Positions 41,914 to 50,556 are shown, counted from the first letter of the stretch. The stretch is 64,000 bases of DNA from Marisediminicola antarctica (GCF_009930795.1 NZ_CP017146.1:1674001-1738000); one strand, 5' to 3'. The notes: generated from the letters alone by a model not told the origin. A program made the numbers and translations.

Positions 41914-41923
41914 ACAAGCTTGT
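41914..41923. promoter_or_regulatory. Candidate GntR (YtrA-type) operator
   Basis: Palindrome ACAAGCTTGT within a longer AT-rich segment that also contains AGCTTGATAC and AGCTTGTTAC in tandem, 20-30 bp upstream of the first gene (41944) of the membrane-protein/GntR operon. Confidence 0.5.
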
Positions 41924-41943
41924 TACAAAAGGGATGGTGTGCG

Positions 41944-42804
41944 ATGGCTTTTGTCTGGGGAATACTCGCGATCGGAGGGGCGGCTTTCCTGCTGCAGCTC
42001 GTCTTTAAGCCGCGCCGGCGGCGGCGCGAGCATCTCGTCCTGGCATTCACTGACCGCTTCGATCTCCCGGTCACGTCCGCGGTCGTTGATGTCATTGATC
42101 GAAGGATTCGAAACCAGATAATTGGACAGGCCGTGGGCGGGCTCGCTGCAGTGCTGGGATTCGCGGTGGTGGTCCTGGTGGCCCCTGGACTCGTGCCCGT
42201 TGGCATTGCAGGATTCGCCACCACGGGCATCCTTGTGGCCGGGATGGCAGCCGGAGGTGCAGTGTTAGCAGCGCGCCAGTTCCCTGCCCCGGGAGGGCCC
42301 GACGCGACGCGGGTCGCTCGACTCGACGCACCCACCCTGGGCGACTATGTTCACCCGGCGTGGGTTTGGGCTGCAGCCATCGGGGCCGGGACTGCGGCAG
42401 CCCTGAGTGCCGGGCTGCTCACGGGAGCCATCCCCGGTGATGCTGGTGCAGCCGGAATACCACTCGCTGGTGTGGCGGTCTTGGCGGCCCTGGCAGTCGC
42501 CGGTGTCGCCTGCGCCGCGATCATGACTCGGCGGCTGTTGGCGATCCCCCAACCGGCCACCGATGAGGTCGAGCTTGAGTGGGATGATGCTCTTCGCGCT
42601 CACGCTCTGCGGGACGTCTGGATCGCATCCATCGGATTCAGTGCAGCCACCGTCGTTTCAGCATGCTCGTGGATGTTCAACGCCGCCTCGCCAGGGCTCT
42701 ACGTCGGTATCCTGATCGGCATGGCGCCGCTACTGTTCCTTGAGTTTCGGGCTAGCAGCCGCTCGAGTATGCGCCTGTGGCGACATTCCGACGTTGTGAG
42801 CTGA
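41944..42804 (+). CDS. Membrane protein in GntR operon
   Basis: 286 residues from ATG 41944. An N-terminal helix, a basic loop (FKPRRRRREHLVLAF), then several helices (IGQAVGGLAAVLGFAVVVLV, VWAAAIGAGTAAALSAGLLT, LAGVAVLAALAVAGVACAAI, YVGILIGMAPLLFLEFRAS). Unrecognised family. It is followed after 3 bp by a YtrA-like GntR regulator; such regulators usually control adjacent membrane or ABC genes in response to cell-wall stress. This is inference by neighbourhood. Confidence 0.75.
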   Translation: MAFVWGILAIGGAAFLLQLVFKPRRRRREHLVLAFTDRFDLPVTSAVVDVIDRRIRNQIIGQAVGGLAAVLGFAVVVLVAPGLVPVGIAGFATTGILVAGMAAGGAVLAARQFPAPGGPDATRVARLDAPTLGDYVHPAWVWAAAIGAGTAAALSAGLLTGAIPGDAGAAGIPLAGVAVLAALAVAGVACAAIMTRRLLAIPQPATDEVELEWDDALRAHALRDVWIASIGFSAATVVSACSWMFNAASPGLYVGILIGMAPLLFLEFRASSRSSMRLWRHSDVVS

Positions 42805-42807
42805 CCG

Positions 42808-43176
42808 ATGCTGCTCAGTATCGACCCACACGCCGCCTCCCCGCCGTATGAACAGATCCGGATTCAGATCGCGGCGCTTGTGCGCTCCGGAGAGCTGCCT
42901 GCAGGTACTCGGCTCCCCACCGTGCGCAGACTCGCTGGCGACCTAGGGCTCGCCCCGAATACGGTTGCCCGGAGTTACCGGGTACTCGAGAGCGATGGAA
43001 TCATCGAGACCCGGGGGCGAAAAGGCTCCTTTGTCTCCCGGCAAGGCAACGCGAACGAGCGACTTGCCCAGGCAGCCGCGGCAACCTACGCCTGTCGAAC
43101 TCGACAACTCGGCATTCTCCCCGAAGACGGAATCCGTTACATCCAGGCCGCTCTCGAAACCGACACGGAAAGCTGA
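42808..43176 (+). CDS. GntR family regulator, YtrA subfamily
   Basis: 122 residues. Winged helix: PPYEQIRIQIAALVRSGELP, AGTRLPTVRRLAGDLGLAPN, TVARSYRVLESDGIIETRG. The C-terminal tail of about 45 residues lacks an effector domain, which defines the YtrA type. Probably an autorepressor of its operon via the AT-rich dyad at 41914. A similar regulator is at 61030-61392. Confidence 0.9.
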   Translation: MLLSIDPHAASPPYEQIRIQIAALVRSGELPAGTRLPTVRRLAGDLGLAPNTVARSYRVLESDGIIETRGRKGSFVSRQGNANERLAQAAAATYACRTRQLGILPEDGIRYIQAALETDTES

Positions 43177-43263
43177 GGTCCAGAAGCAGCGGCGCGAGAC
43201 ATCAGTCCGTGTCGATCTGCGCAGCGGGAACGTGCTGCGGGCCCCGTGTGTCACGATGAGGCA

Positions 43264-43695
43264 GTGACCGAGGAATTCGAACCTGCACTCGTGCCCGAGC
43301 TGCTGGTGACTGATATCGATCGGAGCATCGAGTTCTGGTGTGGAACCTGTGGATTCGAGCTCCGCTATTCGCGACCAGAAGAGCGATTCGCCTACATCGT
43401 CCTCGGTAAAGCACACGTGATGCTCGAACAGGTCAGTGTCGGCCGGAACTGGGTGACTTCTGAACTTGAAGCACCTCTCGGCCGCGGTATCAACTTTCAG
43501 ATCTCCGTTCCCGACACCGATGCAATTGTGGAGAGACTGGAACTTGCCGGGGTGGAACTCTTTATGCAACCAGAAACCAGGTGGTACCAACTGGCCGACG
43601 ATGAAGCCGGCGTAAGCCAGTTTCTTGTGACCGATCCGGACGGCTATCTAATCCGATTCCAGTCATCGGTCGGACGGCGTCCAATCGTCCGGTAG
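43264..43695 (+). CDS. VOC/glyoxalase superfamily protein (bleomycin-resistance-like)
   Basis: 143 residues from GTG 43264. Fold markers: VPELLVTDIDRSIEFWCGTC, FELRYSRPEERFAYIVLGK, then ISVPDTDAIVERLELAGVEL and FLVTDPDGYLIRFQ. It resembles the bleomycin-binding subgroup by its metal-poor pocket and the Glu/Trp-Tyr segment (MQPETRWYQ). Likely a small-molecule binding or isomerase/lyase protein. Single gene between the GntR operon and the toxin-antitoxin pair. Confidence 0.88.
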   Translation: MTEEFEPALVPELLVTDIDRSIEFWCGTCGFELRYSRPEERFAYIVLGKAHVMLEQVSVGRNWVTSELEAPLGRGINFQISVPDTDAIVERLELAGVELFMQPETRWYQLADDEAGVSQFLVTDPDGYLIRFQSSVGRRPIVR

Positions 43696-43754
43696 TGGAA
43701 CGGCTAGCGCGACAGAACTGTTTGTCTTGGCGCCTGCGTAAAGTGCTTCTGTGT

Positions 43755-44021
43755 TCAAAGCTTGTTATAAACCTCGCGACGGTGTGCGACCTCAACAATG
43801 AGGATGAGAATCTGATCGTCGTCGATAGTTGTGAGGATGCGGTAGTCACTGACCCGATAACGCCAGAACTCCTCGTTCACGAGCTTCTTGCCGAGTAAGC
43901 GCGGATTGTCGAGGCGAGCAAGTTTTTGCTCAAGAAATCTACGGATGCGTTTCGCTGCTGTCGGATCAAGTTTTGTAACCTGCTTCGCTGCCTTCGGAGT
44001 GAGTCTGATCGCGTAGCTCAC
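43755..44021 (-). CDS. RelE/ParE-family toxin
   Basis: 88 residues. Conserved RelE pattern: AIRLTPKAAKQVTKLDPTAA, NPRLLGKKLVNEEFWRYRVS, DYRILTTIDDDQILILIVEV, AHRREVYNKL, including the R.RVGDYR-like segment (YRVSDYRI) and the C-terminal His-Arg. RelE-type toxins cleave mRNA on the ribosome. It overlaps the antitoxin stop by 4 bp. Confidence 0.93.
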   Translation of the reverse strand: MSYAIRLTPKAAKQVTKLDPTAAKRIRRFLEQKLARLDNPRLLGKKLVNEEFWRYRVSDYRILTTIDDDQILILIVEVAHRREVYNKL

Positions 44022-44236
44022 GCAGGCCAGACCACGTCAGCAAGATCGATCGCATCGTCGTTGGACTGAGTGAATTCCTCCAGCGCATCTTTTGCCAGGA
44101 GGTAGTCTTCGTTCTCGTCCAGATACTGCGTCAACGCCTCGGTCGCATAAAAAGTTTTCGACCGGCCAGTACGCGCAGACAGGTACTGCAAACGACGCTC
44201 CGTTTCATCGTCAACGCGGAGATTGATTTGCGGCAT
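44018..44236 (-). CDS. Ribbon-helix-helix antitoxin
   Basis: 72 residues. N-terminal ribbon-helix-helix (MPQINLRVDDETERRLQYLS, ARTGRSKTFYATEALTQYLD) and an acidic toxin-neutralising tail (ALEEFTQSNDDAIDLADVVW). RelB/DinJ/StbD-like. Preceded by a strong Shine-Dalgarno (AGAGGAGG) and the palindrome at 44253-44270. Confidence 0.93.
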   Translation of the reverse strand: MPQINLRVDDETERRLQYLSARTGRSKTFYATEALTQYLDENEDYLLAKDALEEFTQSNDDAIDLADVVWPA

Positions 44237-44252
44237 GGAATCCTCCTCTGGA

Positions 44253-44270
44253 TGCTATACAAATATAGCA
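44253..44270. promoter_or_regulatory. Toxin-antitoxin operator
   Basis: Perfect palindrome TGCTATA-CAAA-TATAGCA, 17 bp upstream of the antitoxin start. TATA-rich arms suggest it overlaps the -10 region. Expected binding site of the RHH antitoxin or TA complex. Confidence 0.75.
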
Positions 44271-44381
44271 CCATCTAGGGCAATAAAGACCGATTTCGGC
44301 AGACCACCAGCCCGCAAGCGGTACGCCCCGCGAGACAGTCCCAGATCGTTGTGCCCACTCGTGGCCACCTACACGGTGCAC

Positions 44382-44450
44382 TGGGGTACTTTGGTGGCGC
44401 TTGACCCGGAATGCACCGATCGAAGGTGGGGTACTTTGGTGGTGCCTGAC
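44382..44450 (+). repeat. Two 24-bp direct repeats 45 bp apart
   Basis: TGGGGTACTTTGGTGG followed by YGCYTGAC occurs at 44382-44405 and 44427-44450 (22 of 24 identical). Gene-free context between the TA module and 44947. Could be an element end or an att-like site. The surrounding frames, including 44542-44883, do not look coding. Confidence 0.6.
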
Positions 44451-44946
44451 TGAATAGCAGAGCACGGCGGAATCATCCGTCAATTGCGTCGCCATTCCGA
44501 AGCACACACAAGAAACGTATCGGAAGTCCGAACGACGAGAAATGATGGCTCAGCAGATGACTATCAGTGAGGTCTCAGAATTTAAGCTGATCAACCCTCT
44601 TATTTTGCACGTATCAGACTTTCCGGGGCACACACAAGGTGCATTAATGCCGATGGTTGTCGAAGATGTGGTGCTTGAGGCCGGAGGTGGACCCACCAGT
44701 CGCAGAGGCGGGCCCAGCAGCCGTTACAGCTATGAGACAGGCCAACGCCGTCACAGCGAATGCCTTGGTAGACCGAATGTTCACGTGCTTCTGCTTGCGT
44801 CATTGCCGGAGCCGCACGCCAGAAAGCGTCGCGGTGAGTCGAAGGCTAGGTCTCTACGCTCTCTTTCACAAGGAAAACTCTAAGGTTCCTATGCGGATGT
44901 CGCGGCTGAGCGTAGAGTCAACCAAATCGACTAGTGAAGGGCTCGC

Positions 44947-45204
44947 ATGTCATTCTCCAGCAGCATTTTGCAAAACCGTTTGCGTATGTCCGACCGCGAA
45001 CAAAGTGAATTCCTTGGGGTAATCGCTGTCGCCCTGGCAGTCTTTCTGCCGGTCGTGGGCCTTCCTGTCAGTGCGATCATCTACCACCGGTCAAAGCAGC
45101 GATTCGAACCCAACCGCTTAGCGCTCATCGCTGTGCAGATCGCATCCTTCTTTCTGGCGACACTCATCATTATCGCGATCGTCATTCCCCGACTCGGCTC
45201 CTGA
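44947..45204 (+). CDS. Small two-helix membrane protein
   Basis: 85 residues from ATG 44947. Two hydrophobic helices (FLGVIAVALAVFLPVVGLPV and LALIAVQIASFFLATLIIIA) joined by a basic loop (YHRSKQRFEPNR). No family recognised. The regular codon bias and helix spacing favour a real gene. Confidence 0.5.
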   Translation: MSFSSSILQNRLRMSDREQSEFLGVIAVALAVFLPVVGLPVSAIIYHRSKQRFEPNRLALIAVQIASFFLATLIIIAIVIPRLGS

Positions 45205-45833
45205 GCTCACGGCAGGCCCGCTTCGCACCAGGGCGGCCCTCCCGGCTTTGAGGGCGCTGCTTCCGCGGCGAATCGAGATTCCGCCGCAGCGGAACTCGTC
45301 CAACGTGGAGCTGATCGGACGTGAGGTTTCCTTCGTTGGAACTCGGAGTGCTCGGGCGCCTGCCACTACTGGCCTACTTCATCATTCCGTCGACGATTCG
45401 CGCGTCTCTCGCGGGGCGCGAACGGAAGGGACGGAGATCACCTCTGAGGAAAGCGCGGCGGGATGGATGACATCCGTCGAACCTCATCGTGCCGGTGCCG
45501 CATCCATGTCTGTCCTCGCAGAGCCGGACAACGAACTCAGCCTCACGGTGGGACGAGCGTGGCTGGAGTTATGGGGGGGAAGGATGACCCGATCAAGTGG
45601 TTGCGTGAGGTCGTTGACGCCCGTCACGTCATCGCGGGCCAGGTTGGAAGAAGCCGCAGGGTCGCAGATTATGATCCACCCCCGTATCGGCATACTCGGC
45701 GGTGGCCAAGTGCGGTTTCTCCCGTGACGATGGCATCGCATCCGCAGATATGCGCCGTATCTGGAGACGTGAGAGGCGGCGACTGGACGCGAGGTGACTG
45801 AGGAACGACCCATGTGATTGCTTCACGGGAACG
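45205..45833. other. Gene-free stretch
   Basis: About 630 bp with only short overlapping frames on both strands and no recognised motif. Probably decayed sequence. Confidence 0.4.
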
Positions 45834-46079
45834 CTACTTCCAAGTGGTGGGCAGTATTCCGAGTGAAGAGAGAATCAAGAACCCAGCACCGACGACCGAG
45901 AGGATCACGCCGATCAAGCGGGTCTGCCAGACGGTCAACCGAGAAGAGCCACCGGTGCGGAGGAGGAGGGTGTGGACCCAATTGCTTCGGATGGCGCCGA
46001 CGAGGCCCCACACCAAGGCGACCGCCCCTCCGATAGCGGAGATGTAATCGGCCGCATCTCGGCTGGCCTGCCTTTTCAC
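45834..46079 (-). CDS. Small membrane protein at the IS21 boundary
   Basis: 81 residues. Two helices (YISAIGGAVALVWGLVGAIR and TRLIGVILSVVGAGFLILSS) with a polar middle. The start is only 6 bp from the inferred IS21 end, so its native promoter, and perhaps the true N-terminus, may have been removed by the insertion. Confidence 0.5.
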   Translation of the reverse strand: MKRQASRDAADYISAIGGAVALVWGLVGAIRSNWVHTLLLRTGGSSRLTVWQTRLIGVILSVVGAGFLILSSLGILPTTWK

Positions 46080-46108
46080 GATCGTGACTGGTGCGAAGTG
46101 GAGCCAAT

Positions 46109-46915
46109 TTACCGGCTCTGCTGTTGCCGGGTGTGGGCGAGGCGGTAGGAGTCGGTGCCCGTCTCGATGATGGTGCCGTTGAAGGTGAGCCGGTCCACAA
46201 TCGCAGCGCAGAGCCTTGGGTCTGTGAACGTTTTCGTCCAGCCGGAGAAGGACTCGTTCGAGGCGATTGCGATGGAGTTGTTCTCCTCCCTCTCGGTGAG
46301 GACCTGGAACAGGAGCTCCGCGCCGTGGCGATCCAATTCCATGTACCCCAGCTCGTCAATCGCCAGGAGATCCACGCGTCCGTAGCGCGCGATGGTCCTA
46401 GCGAGGTTCTTCTCGTCCGCGGCCTCCACGAGCTCGTTCACCAGCCGGGTGGCGAGGGTGTACTTGACCCGAAAGCCCTTCTCCGCCGCAGCGGTAGCAA
46501 GTCCGATGAGGAGGTGGGACTTCCCGGTGCCGGAGTCGCCGATGAGGCAGAGGGGTTTCCCCTTCCGGACCCAGTCGCCGGTGGCGAGGGTGTTGATGGT
46601 CGCGGCGTTGATGTTCGGGTTCGCGTCGAAGTCGAAGTCCCCCAACCACTTGTCCCTCGGAAAGCCGGCGGCTTTCACCCGGCGGACGGAGGAGCGTCGG
46701 TCCCGGTCGTCGCATTCGGCGAGGAGCAGTTCGGCGAGGAACCCGTGATAGCTGAGCTGTTCCTTCTGCGCGGTCGCGGTGGCCTCGTCGACGACGGCGC
46801 GGATCGTCGGCAACCGGAGCCGCCGACAGGCCTGATCGATCGCCGCGATAGCGGCTTCCTCAGTTAGACCCCACCTTCGGCGGAGGGTGGTGGTTACGCT
46901 GGTGGTGACGGTCAT
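46109..46915 (-). CDS. istB: IS21 helper ATPase IstB
   Basis: 268 residues. N-terminal helical part (GLTEEAAIAAIDQACRRLRL, ELSYHGFLAELLLAECDDR) then a AAA+ domain: Walker A CLIGDSGTGKSH, Walker B VDLLAIDELGYMELDR, sensor NSIAIASNESFSGW. Required with IstA for transposition, for target choice and transposase activation. It overlaps istA by 4 bp. Confidence 0.95.
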   Translation of the reverse strand: MTVTTSVTTTLRRRWGLTEEAAIAAIDQACRRLRLPTIRAVVDEATATAQKEQLSYHGFLAELLLAECDDRDRRSSVRRVKAAGFPRDKWLGDFDFDANPNINAATINTLATGDWVRKGKPLCLIGDSGTGKSHLLIGLATAAAEKGFRVKYTLATRLVNELVEAADEKNLARTIARYGRVDLLAIDELGYMELDRHGAELLFQVLTEREENNSIAIASNESFSGWTKTFTDPRLCAAIVDRLTFNGTIIETGTDSYRLAHTRQQQSR

Positions 46916-48606
46916 GATGCTGTTCCTTTCTTCACCGCCGCCGGAACGGCCGCGGGAGTCTCGGTTCGTTCGGGCAGGCGGAGCAGTTGGTCGTAACCCG
47001 CAACCGACGGCAGCGGTCTGGTGTCTGCAGGGAGTCTGGCGACGACGGCGGCGGGGTCCTGAAGCCTGCGTTGGGTGAGGCTGATGACCCGGGGCCCGGC
47101 TGTTTGTCCGTCGCGTTGCTCGTGATCGTGTGCTTGAGCAACACGATGACGGCTAGAACTGGCCCCACCCGCAGCTTCATGTCGGCGGGCTTCCACTGCG
47201 ACGACATCGGCGGTGACCGCTCCGACGAGAAGCGCCGAACGGATGCCGGCTTCGACATCAGCGGCAGCCATCGACCGGTGCAGGAGGAGGACATCGATCA
47301 ACTGCCGGGTCGCGACGGAATCCCCGTCCGTCTTCCGGGCCGCCGCCCAGAACGCCTCATGCGCTGACGTGAACGTGCCCGCCGCTCGAGCTGCGGCCAG
47401 TGCCGTCGATCCGGGCAGAGCACCCGGCTTCTTCTTCAACACGTCGAGGTAATGATCGAGGTCCACCGATTCCCCGCCCCGAGCCACGACCCTCGCGTGC
47501 CGGGCCACCTCGAGACGACCGTCGAACACAACGACCTCGGCCGCCCCCAGGGAGACCCGCACTTGCCGGCCGATCAGGCGGGAGGGAACGGAGTACCTCG
47601 CCATCCGCACCGTGATCAGACTCGACCTGTCCACCCGCGGCGTCAGCGGCAACCCAGGATCGAACCGTTCCGCCGGCAGAACGGCCAGGAGCGGTCTCTC
47701 GACGGCGAAGTCCTCCCCGACCGACCGGAGTCGGGTGTCGATCCGGCGGGCATCGTCGGCTTCATCCCAGGCGATCAGCTTCTCGTTCAGCTGGGCGAGT
47801 GTCTCGACTTCGGGCATTGGGGAGAGACGGTTCCGGCGGAACCTGCCGACCTCGCCCTCGACCCCGCCCTTCTCGTGGGCACCTCCGATGCCGGGTTCGC
47901 AGTAGAACGCGTCGAAGCCGTAGTGGGAGCGGAACAGCACCCACCGGTCGTTCTCATCCCGACGCCTGCCGAACAGGACCTTCGTCACCGCGGAGGTCAG
48001 GTTGTCGTACCGGATATGCCTCGTCGGGACACCCCCGATGATGTCGAACGCGTCGATGTGGCCCTGCAGGAACGCTTCCTGCGACTGGGTCGAGTAGATC
48101 CGATGCACCGCCTTCCCCGAGTGGGAGAGCCGGAAGACGAACATGTGGCACTTCGTCCTCACCCCGGCAAGGACCACCCACACGTCACCGAAGTCGACCT
48201 CCGCCTCAGCCCCCGGCGCATGGCACTGCGGGATGAACGCATCGGCCCGCCGGCGGCCCGCCTCCACTTCGATCTCGACCCGGCGGGCCCGGGCGTAGTC
48301 CCGCACTGTGGAGTAGGACAACTCCGTCGCCTCGTGCTCCTCCGCCAGCCGGGCGAGGATCCGGGTGGCTGTGTGGCGTTGCTTCTTCGGGGCATCGAGA
48401 TCCACCCGCAGCATCTGATCGATGGCCTCCTTGAACGGGGCCAGGCGAGGCGACACCCGAACCTGCACCTTCCGTGCCGGCGGCTCCGCCGACTCCAGCG
48501 CTGCCCGCACGGTTCGTCGGTGGACACCATGCCGGCGGGCTAACTCCCGTACCGAGAGTTCCTCGATCCGGGCGTCCCTCCGAATAGTTGCGAACAGATC
48601 CACCAT
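46912..48606 (-). CDS. istA: IS21 transposase IstA
   Basis: 564 residues from ATG 48606 (upstream ATG 48615 also fits). N-terminal helix-turn-helix (IEELSVRELARRHGVHRRTV) and RNase-H-like DDE core (EVDFGDVWVVLAGVRTKCH; DNLTSAVTKVLFGRR; CEPGIGGAHEKGGVEGEVGR with the Glu). C-terminal Mu-like beta domain and tail. The gene looks full length and unbroken, so the element may still be active. Confidence 0.95.
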   Translation of the reverse strand: MVDLFATIRRDARIEELSVRELARRHGVHRRTVRAALESAEPPARKVQVRVSPRLAPFKEAIDQMLRVDLDAPKKQRHTATRILARLAEEHEATELSYSTVRDYARARRVEIEVEAGRRRADAFIPQCHAPGAEAEVDFGDVWVVLAGVRTKCHMFVFRLSHSGKAVHRIYSTQSQEAFLQGHIDAFDIIGGVPTRHIRYDNLTSAVTKVLFGRRRDENDRWVLFRSHYGFDAFYCEPGIGGAHEKGGVEGEVGRFRRNRLSPMPEVETLAQLNEKLIAWDEADDARRIDTRLRSVGEDFAVERPLLAVLPAERFDPGLPLTPRVDRSSLITVRMARYSVPSRLIGRQVRVSLGAAEVVVFDGRLEVARHARVVARGGESVDLDHYLDVLKKKPGALPGSTALAAARAAGTFTSAHEAFWAAARKTDGDSVATRQLIDVLLLHRSMAAADVEAGIRSALLVGAVTADVVAVEARRHEAAGGASSSRHRVAQAHDHEQRDGQTAGPRVISLTQRRLQDPAAVVARLPADTRPLPSVAGYDQLLRLPERTETPAAVPAAVKKGTAS

Positions 48607-48747
48607 CGACCTCATCGAGGGCCCTCTCGTCAGAATCATCCAGACGAGACCACGCTCACGGGCGGCCCACTCAAACCCGCGAAAGACCCCCGGCAAGTCC
48701 GAAACGGTGGGGCCACATGTAGCCGTCACCCCGGGGCCACATCAGGC

Positions 48748-48898
48748 TGCCATAGCCATCGCCCTGAATATACCGGTGGGCACTGTCCGCTCACGACTGA
48801 ACCGCGCACGCCGCAAGCTGCGCATCGCGATCGATCCGGGCGCAGCCCGTGACGAGGAGGTTGAACATGAACGAGGTCTCGCTCCTGCGTCAGATTAG
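48748..48898 (+). pseudogene. 3' remnant of an ECF sigma factor cut by IS21
   Basis: After the IS end the frame reads AAIAIALNIPVGTVRSRLNR, ARRKLRIAIDPGAARDEEVE to TAG 48898, the same region-4 helix-turn-helix as the intact sigma gene at 57193-57786 (VAVALNIPVGTVRSRLNRAR). The 5' about 145 codons are gone. The CU044_5270-like gene downstream therefore has no local sigma gene and perhaps no native promoter. Confidence 0.8.
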
Positions 48899-50054
48899 TA
48901 GTGACGCACCCGAACCCGAACGGGAGGCGGTCGATCAAGCGCGCGCTGCGCTGTTCGAGCGGATCCACGCCGACGCCATACCCGGCGCCCGGTCCGTTCC
49001 GGCGAAGCGTCACCGTCGTGCACGATGGGCTGGGCTGGGGGTGCTGGGCGCTGGTGCTCTGACCGTGGCGCTCGTTGCCACGAACTTGCTCGGCGTGGGC
49101 GACTGGCGGGGTGGTGCAGACCCTGCCGCCGCGAACGCTCTCAACCAAGCGGCACTCGCGTCCATCGACACGTCCGATCCGGCACTGCTTCCAGGTCAGT
49201 ATCTTCTAGTGGAGTCCAACTCGGTGTATGGCAACACCACCCAGGTCGACGACGGCGAATATGTTTCGTATCTCACTCTTAATAAGGACAAGCTCTACGT
49301 ACCCGCCGACCAGTCCGATGAATGGATCTGGGAACGCGGAGCCCGTGTTCCCTACCAGTCCTTCAACGCGGAGGGTGAAGCGCTCGCACAGCGCGAGTAC
49401 GCCGCAGCAGGGCAAACGGGGGAAACACTTCGCGCGCCAAATGCCGAGTTCTACGGAAACTCTGTCATCCCCGACTTCGAGGCCTTGCCAAAGGATCCGC
49501 AACAACTACTCGACTACATCTACAAGACCACAGAAGGCCAGGGAATTTCCGCCGACTGGATGGCGCTGCTATGGATCACGGAGGCGCTGCGAACTGGTGT
49601 AACTCCCGCTGACGTGCGCGCAAATCTCTACCTAGCTGTCGCAGGCATCCCTGGCGTTGAGATCACCGAACAAACCGCGAACCTCGACGGCCAGACCGGC
49701 ATCGCGATCGGCCGCTACGAAAGTGAGGACGATTCCCGGCAAGACATCATCATCGACCCCGACACCGGGACACTCATTGGAGAACGCCGCATCGACTACA
49801 GCGGCGATTGGGGCTACCCGGCCAACACAGTGCGAAGCTTCACCGCCATCAAAACCTCTGTCGTCGACTCGGCGCCGGGCGGCGGCACCCAGAACGGGCA
49901 CCTCGACGGGGAAGGATGCACAGATCTGGGCAGCGGAGCATTCCAATGCTGAACCTTCCAGCACCCATCCCCCAAATGCAATCGACCTCCCGCCGACTTT
50001 GTCGATCCCGATTCCGGTCGAAGCATCTGAGAAGCGCTGAAACACAAACGGACG
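48759..50054 (+). repeat. 1.3-kb segmental duplication, copy 1
   Basis: Near identical (few substitutions, one C-run indel) to 57644-58940, same orientation, 8.9 kb away. It starts inside the sigma region 4 and ends inside the left arm of the terminator hairpin that is complete in copy 2. Confidence 0.9.
48867..49952 (+). CDS. CU044_5270-like membrane protein, copy 1
   Basis: 361 residues from ATG 48867 with AGGAGG seven bases upstream. A cytoplasmic segment (EVSLLRQISSDAPEPEREAV, basic stretch VPAKRHRRARW) precedes one transmembrane helix (AGLGVLGAGALTVALVATNL) and a large extracytoplasmic domain (PGQYLLVESNSVYGNTTQVD, PQQLLDYIYKTTEGQGISA, GIPGVEITEQTANLDGQTGI, DPDTGTLIGERRIDYSG). This is the CU044_5270 architecture, encoded after ECF sigma genes and thought to act as anti-sigma or sensor. 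Differs from copy 2 at a few residues (e.g. Ala/Glu in DPAAANAL, Glu/Lys in YESEDD). Confidence 0.85.
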   Translation: MNEVSLLRQISSDAPEPEREAVDQARAALFERIHADAIPGARSVPAKRHRRARWAGLGVLGAGALTVALVATNLLGVGDWRGGADPAAANALNQAALASIDTSDPALLPGQYLLVESNSVYGNTTQVDDGEYVSYLTLNKDKLYVPADQSDEWIWERGARVPYQSFNAEGEALAQREYAAAGQTGETLRAPNAEFYGNSVIPDFEALPKDPQQLLDYIYKTTEGQGISADWMALLWITEALRTGVTPADVRANLYLAVAGIPGVEITEQTANLDGQTGIAIGRYESEDDSRQDIIIDPDTGTLIGERRIDYSGDWGYPANTVRSFTAIKTSVVDSAPGGGTQNGHLDGEGCTDLGSGAFQC

Positions 50055-50340
50055 TCCACCGGACGGTATTTCCCGCCATCGCGAGATCTGTGAATTTGGC
50101 GGTTAGATGGTGGCGTTCTGTGATCGCGAAGTGGCGGCGTCCTATCTCAATAACTGACACCACACACCTGAAACCCGTACTTTGCGGTGCGTAGCTGCCA
50201 AATAGCCGGTGCTGCATTGAAAATTCAATCATGTGGCTCGCGCCCTGGCCGGGCTCTTCTAAGCCGAAGGCTATGGGGCTTCTCGCAATGATCGGCCAAC
50301 CATCGGCTCCCATCTTCGGGCGAGGGCGTATGGTCGCGGT

Positions 50341-50556
50341 ATGGACGTAGATGTCAGAGGTCTGCTGGGCCGTAGAGAAATCCTGAGCGCCTACATCAAG
50401 GTTTTCGAGCGTCCGGAAGAACTTCTGCAAGTTTGTGCACAGGTCGCGGGTGATTCCGACGCGGCGCGGACTGCGGTGGCCGTAGCTTCCGATTTGAGTG
50501 AAATTAGGGCGAGGGCCCTTCTCGACCTGGTCGACCCGTCCCGCTTTCTGCGTTGA
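50341..50556 (+). CDS. Small protein resembling a gyrase A fragment
   Basis: 71 residues from ATG 50341. The pattern RREILSAYIKVFERPEELLQ, then LSEIRARALLDLVDPSRF resembles the helical tower/C-gate segment of GyrA/ParC, where R-x-x-I-L-x-A followed by a Lxxx-A-x-A-I-L-D helix occurs. Actinobacteria carry free-standing small genes of this type of unknown role. Coding status is moderate; relation to gyrase is inference. It lies 17 bp upstream of the adaptor gene, so it could be part of that operon. 50055-50340 shows nothing else. Confidence 0.45.
   Translation: MDVDVRGLLGRREILSAYIKVFERPEELLQVCAQVAGDSDAARTAVAVASDLSEIRARALLDLVDPSRFLR

Larger units (their letters stand above)
46085..48747 (-). 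mobile_element. IS21 family insertion sequence
   Basis: Contains overlapping istA and istB. The left boundary is placed at TGACTGGTGCG (46086) and the right at GGGGCCACATCA (48747): both ends start TG on their own strand, and the istA side has TGTGGCCCC repeated twice, as in IS21 multiple terminal repeats. No matching target duplication is visible, so one flank was probably deleted or rearranged after insertion. It truncates an ECF sigma gene on the right. Confidence 0.8.

Noticed and set aside
44542-44883. 113-codon plus-strand frame
   Set aside because: No domain, weak codon pattern and no ribosome-binding site. A minus-strand frame over the same stretch is equally unconvincing.
47452-48543. 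363-codon plus-strand frame inside IS21
   Set aside because: Antisense of istA; no recognisable product.
46085-48747. Target-site duplication for IS21
   Set aside because: The bases next to both inferred ends do not match, so no duplication is claimed.
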